6,761 nt of DNA, from assembly GCA_041666965.1 (NCBI GenBank), contig JBAYFX010000044.1:1-6761 (forward strand), given 5' to 3'. Below are positions 4,806 through 6,761 of this stretch, piece by piece; position 1 is the first letter of the stretch; each line of letters begins with the position of its first letter. Below the pieces are notes generated by a model. The model did no database searches. It saw nothing but the letters and a program-made list of their open reading frames with translations, and was not told where the DNA came from. Position numbers and translations under genes: made by a program. The stretch is from JBAYFX01 sp041666965. GTDB taxonomy: Bacteria; Patescibacteriota; Microgenomatia; UBA12405.

Positions 4806-6761
4806 ATGATGTGGAAAGTGAAAACGATTGTTTTGGCAGCAATAGTTTGGACAAGTATTGCCTGCCGGACTATTGAGGCAAAAGAACAAGTATTGGATAA
4901 TTTTGAAAATCAACAACTATCGGGATGGCAATGGAGTGAAGGAAGCAGTGGCGCCACTAACTGTACTGCTTTGACTTTTGAAGGCAACAGATCGCTCTGT
5001 ATTAACAAAACTAGCTCAAAAATAGAAATAACAAGGCCTATAACCGGCGGAGAGGACAAATATTTTACGGTAATGTTTTACGATGATATGCAAAATAATG
5101 AGACATACTTTAAAGCAGCCAACAGCAATAACGGCCAATATATTATGGTTGGAGTAAGAACAGATGCACCTGAGGAAACAAACCCAGCAACATATTTTGT
5201 AAGCTACCAACCAACAGTTGGGCAAAAACTATTTTTTGACAGTGGAGTAAAGAGAACCCAAAAATGGCATAAATTTAGCCTGGTGGTTACAGAAGAGGGT
5301 AGTTACGTAAAAATTGACGATTTTAATACCAGCTATTTGGGAGTATTGAACGGGAAGTACCGAGCAGTAAATATTGGTCTTAAGAATGTAGACTCGATTC
5401 AGATTGGTTCAGTGTCACAAATGGCTAATGTGATTAATTATGACCAGCTAATAGTGGGGGAGATTGAACCATATAACGGAGTGGGGCCGACGGCCATTAG
5501 AAGAATTAAAGATTTTGTGAATAAATATAAAGACGAACTGGTAGATGGAGATGGGGTAAGTGTTAGCCAGCTGACTAGCAATAGTGAAGATCAGTTAGCC
5601 CGGACAGCAGCTAATTACGCATTGAGCCTGACTTTATTGTGTAAGGTTGAAAGCGACCTCAATTATTGCCAAAAAGCATTAGTACTGGCCAATAAAATTC
5701 GAACATCTTATAACGAATCTAATAATATGTGGAAAGCGGTAGGATCGACAAGCAGGTCTTTTATTTACAACCCGTCGCCATTAACTCTTTATCCGTTACT
5801 AATATCAGTGGCAGCTAATAAAAACTTAATTGAACCAAAAGACTGGGAGAGTTTTAAGATGATGTTTACGTCTGAAGCTAACTTATTTTTAGATAATGAT
5901 TTAACGGTAAAGTTACCAAGCAAGCCGGGAGATTCCTCTTCCGAGACATTGGCTTGGACAGGAGCGTTTATGACTTTGATGGGTCATTATTTTGATAACA
6001 ATAAGTACCTAGCAATGGGAGAGAAATTGATTTCGTCTTCTCTTTTGCCTTCTAATGTCGGACCAGGAAATAAACTTTACAACCACAATGTTTTTCATCC
6101 CGGTTACGCTTTTTATACCATAGCCTCAGTAGCTGAGGCGGGATTAAGTTACGTATTTAAAGGCCAAAGCATACCTAATTGGCACGTAGGGATTGAAGAT
6201 GTTTATGCTGCTTCGATGGCAGATTATGTGGATACCAAAAACGGATTCTTTTATAAGAATTTTATCAACGGAGTTGATGACTGGCACCGAACGCCAGTTG
6301 ATTGCGGAATATCTGCTTATTCGCTTCTGGACAGACTTGGATTTGAGGATAAAAACCTGTTGGGTAAATATATATGGTATGTGGCCAGCGATTATCAGGT
6401 ATTACCAGTGGTGGATAATGTTGATGTTACTTACCAAGTAGACGGGTACCAAGTATCAAGTAACCCTGTGTTAAATGTAAATCAACTGATTAAAAAACCT
6501 CTTTTTGGAATGTTATTAAACAGCACTATAGCCTTATATGACGTGGTAGCTTACAGCTATATTAATAAAGACGCCTTGGGGATTTACTTACCAACAACGG
6601 TAGCAGAACAGCCAACCAATACACCAATCCCCAACTTAACGACAGCTCCAAATTGCGGTGGGGTAATGGAGGAGTGTTGTACTAGTGAACCAAAGTGCGG
6701 AGAAGAACTGGAGTGTAGTGGAAGTAACCGGTGTTTAAAAGTAGCTCCCCCACCGGTGACA
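4806..6761 (+). CDS. Secreted protein with beta-sandwich, (alpha/alpha) toroid-like domain and six-Cys knot (gene C), 3' truncated
   Basis: The frame is open for 652 codons, from ATG 4806 to the window edge. A second ATG follows at 4809 and is equally plausible. A signal peptide is likely cut after IEA (25). Residues 28-222 look like a beta-sandwich, with LDNFENQQLSGWQW at the start, KWHKFSLVV in the middle and a Cys pair C53/C65. Residues 228-600 are helix-rich and resemble the (alpha/alpha) toroid of heparinase- or lyase-like proteins. Candidate functional residues are E380 in SSETLAW, the YNHNVFHPGY motif (425-434) with H427, H431 and Y434, and DDWHRT (491-496). A PTNTPIP linker leads to the six-Cys knot (617-643) and PPPVT, after which gene B has its dockerin, so one is expected just outside the window. 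It lies 19 bases after gene B and is probably co-transcribed. A polysaccharide lyase or glycosidase role is inferred from fold style only. Confidence 0.85.
   Translation, partial: MMWKVKTIVLAAIVWTSIACRTIEAKEQVLDNFENQQLSGWQWSEGSSGATNCTALTFEGNRSLCINKTSSKIEITRPITGGEDKYFTVMFYDDMQNNETYFKAANSNNGQYIMVGVRTDAPEETNPATYFVSYQPTVGQKLFFDSGVKRTQKWHKFSLVVTEEGSYVKIDDFNTSYLGVLNGKYRAVNIGLKNVDSIQIGSVSQMANVINYDQLIVGEIEPYNGVGPTAIRRIKDFVNKYKDELVDGDGVSVSQLTSNSEDQLARTAANYALSLTLLCKVESDLNYCQKALVLANKIRTSYNESNNMWKAVGSTSRSFIYNPSPLTLYPLLISVAANKNLIEPKDWESFKMMFTSEANLFLDNDLTVKLPSKPGDSSSETLAWTGAFMTLMGHYFDNNKYLAMGEKLISSSLLPSNVGPGNKLYNHNVFHPGYAFYTIASVAEAGLSYVFKGQSIPNWHVGIEDVYAASMADYVDTKNGFFYKNFINGVDDWHRTPVDCGISAYSLLDRLGFEDKNLLGKYIWYVASDYQVLPVVDNVDVTYQVDGYQVSSNPVLNVNQLIKKPLFGMLLNSTIALYDVVAYSYINKDALGIYLPTTVAEQPTNTPIPNLTTAPNCGGVMEECCTSEPKCGEELECSGSNRCLKVAPPPVT
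6654..6734 (+). repeat. Six-cysteine knot-like module, copy 2 (gene C)
   Basis: Residues 617-643 repeat the gene B knot with identical Cys spacing. Over 107 bases (4502-4608 against 6654-6760) I count 18 mismatches by eye. Of the 35 codons fully covered, only three amino acids change (E to G, G to E, A to S), while about nine codons change silently. The last 31 bases, running into the PPPVT linker, are identical. This points to a shared C-terminal cassette of knot plus linker plus dockerin. Confidence 0.8.

Noticed and set aside
4806..4865. Gene C as a lipoprotein (SIAC before C20), and similarly gene B (FANC before C17)
   Set aside because: Neither has Leu or a similar residue at -3 in a proper lipobox, and both have a better signal peptidase I site a few residues later (IEA, VEA).
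6193..6441. 82-residue open frame on the + strand
   Set aside because: It lies wholly inside gene C in another frame. Gene C has coherent domains there, including the DDWHRT motif.

Overview
The window looks like a piece of a candidate phyla radiation (Patescibacteria) genome, most likely Microgenomates-like. The reasons are AT-rich coding sequence, tightly packed co-directional genes, weak or absent Shine-Dalgarno sequences, a VirD4/TraG-type ATPase of the sort common in these genomes, and secreted proteins that end in dockerin repeats after Pro/Thr linkers such as PTNTPTPP. The lineage is an inference from style. There is no rRNA or marker gene here. No in-frame TGA is needed, so the standard bacterial code fits.

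Layout, all on the + strand. (1) Positions 1-1205 hold the 3' part of a P-loop ATPase of the HerA/VirD4/TraG class, with its 5' end outside the window. (2) After 50 bases comes 1256-2449 (gene A), a secreted protein with two cohesin-like domains followed by a dockerin. (3) After 24 bases comes 2474-4786 (gene B), a secreted five-part protein: an N-terminal beta-propeller-like block, a LamG/concanavalin-type domain, two CxRC cysteine repeats, a six-cysteine knot and a dockerin. (4) After 19 bases comes 4806 to beyond the window end (gene C), a secreted protein with an N-terminal beta-sandwich, a large alpha-helical block resembling an (alpha/alpha) toroid, a Pro/Thr linker and the same six-cysteine knot as gene B. 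It is cut off exactly where gene B's dockerin would begin. Gene C is open in one frame from 4806 to 6761, with no stop.

Genes A, B and C look like one transcription unit. Together they suggest a small cellulosome-like set: a scaffold candidate carrying cohesins, and large carbohydrate-oriented proteins carrying dockerins, all exported and rich in paired cysteines. That the cohesins of A bind the dockerins of B, C or A itself is inferred from domain types and not shown by the sequence. No membrane anchor, sortase signal or S-layer domain is visible, so attachment to the cell is unexplained. The ATPase may be an unrelated upstream neighbour. No RNA genes, CRISPR arrays, insertion sequences or convincing terminators were seen. 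The only non-coding stretches are the three short gaps.
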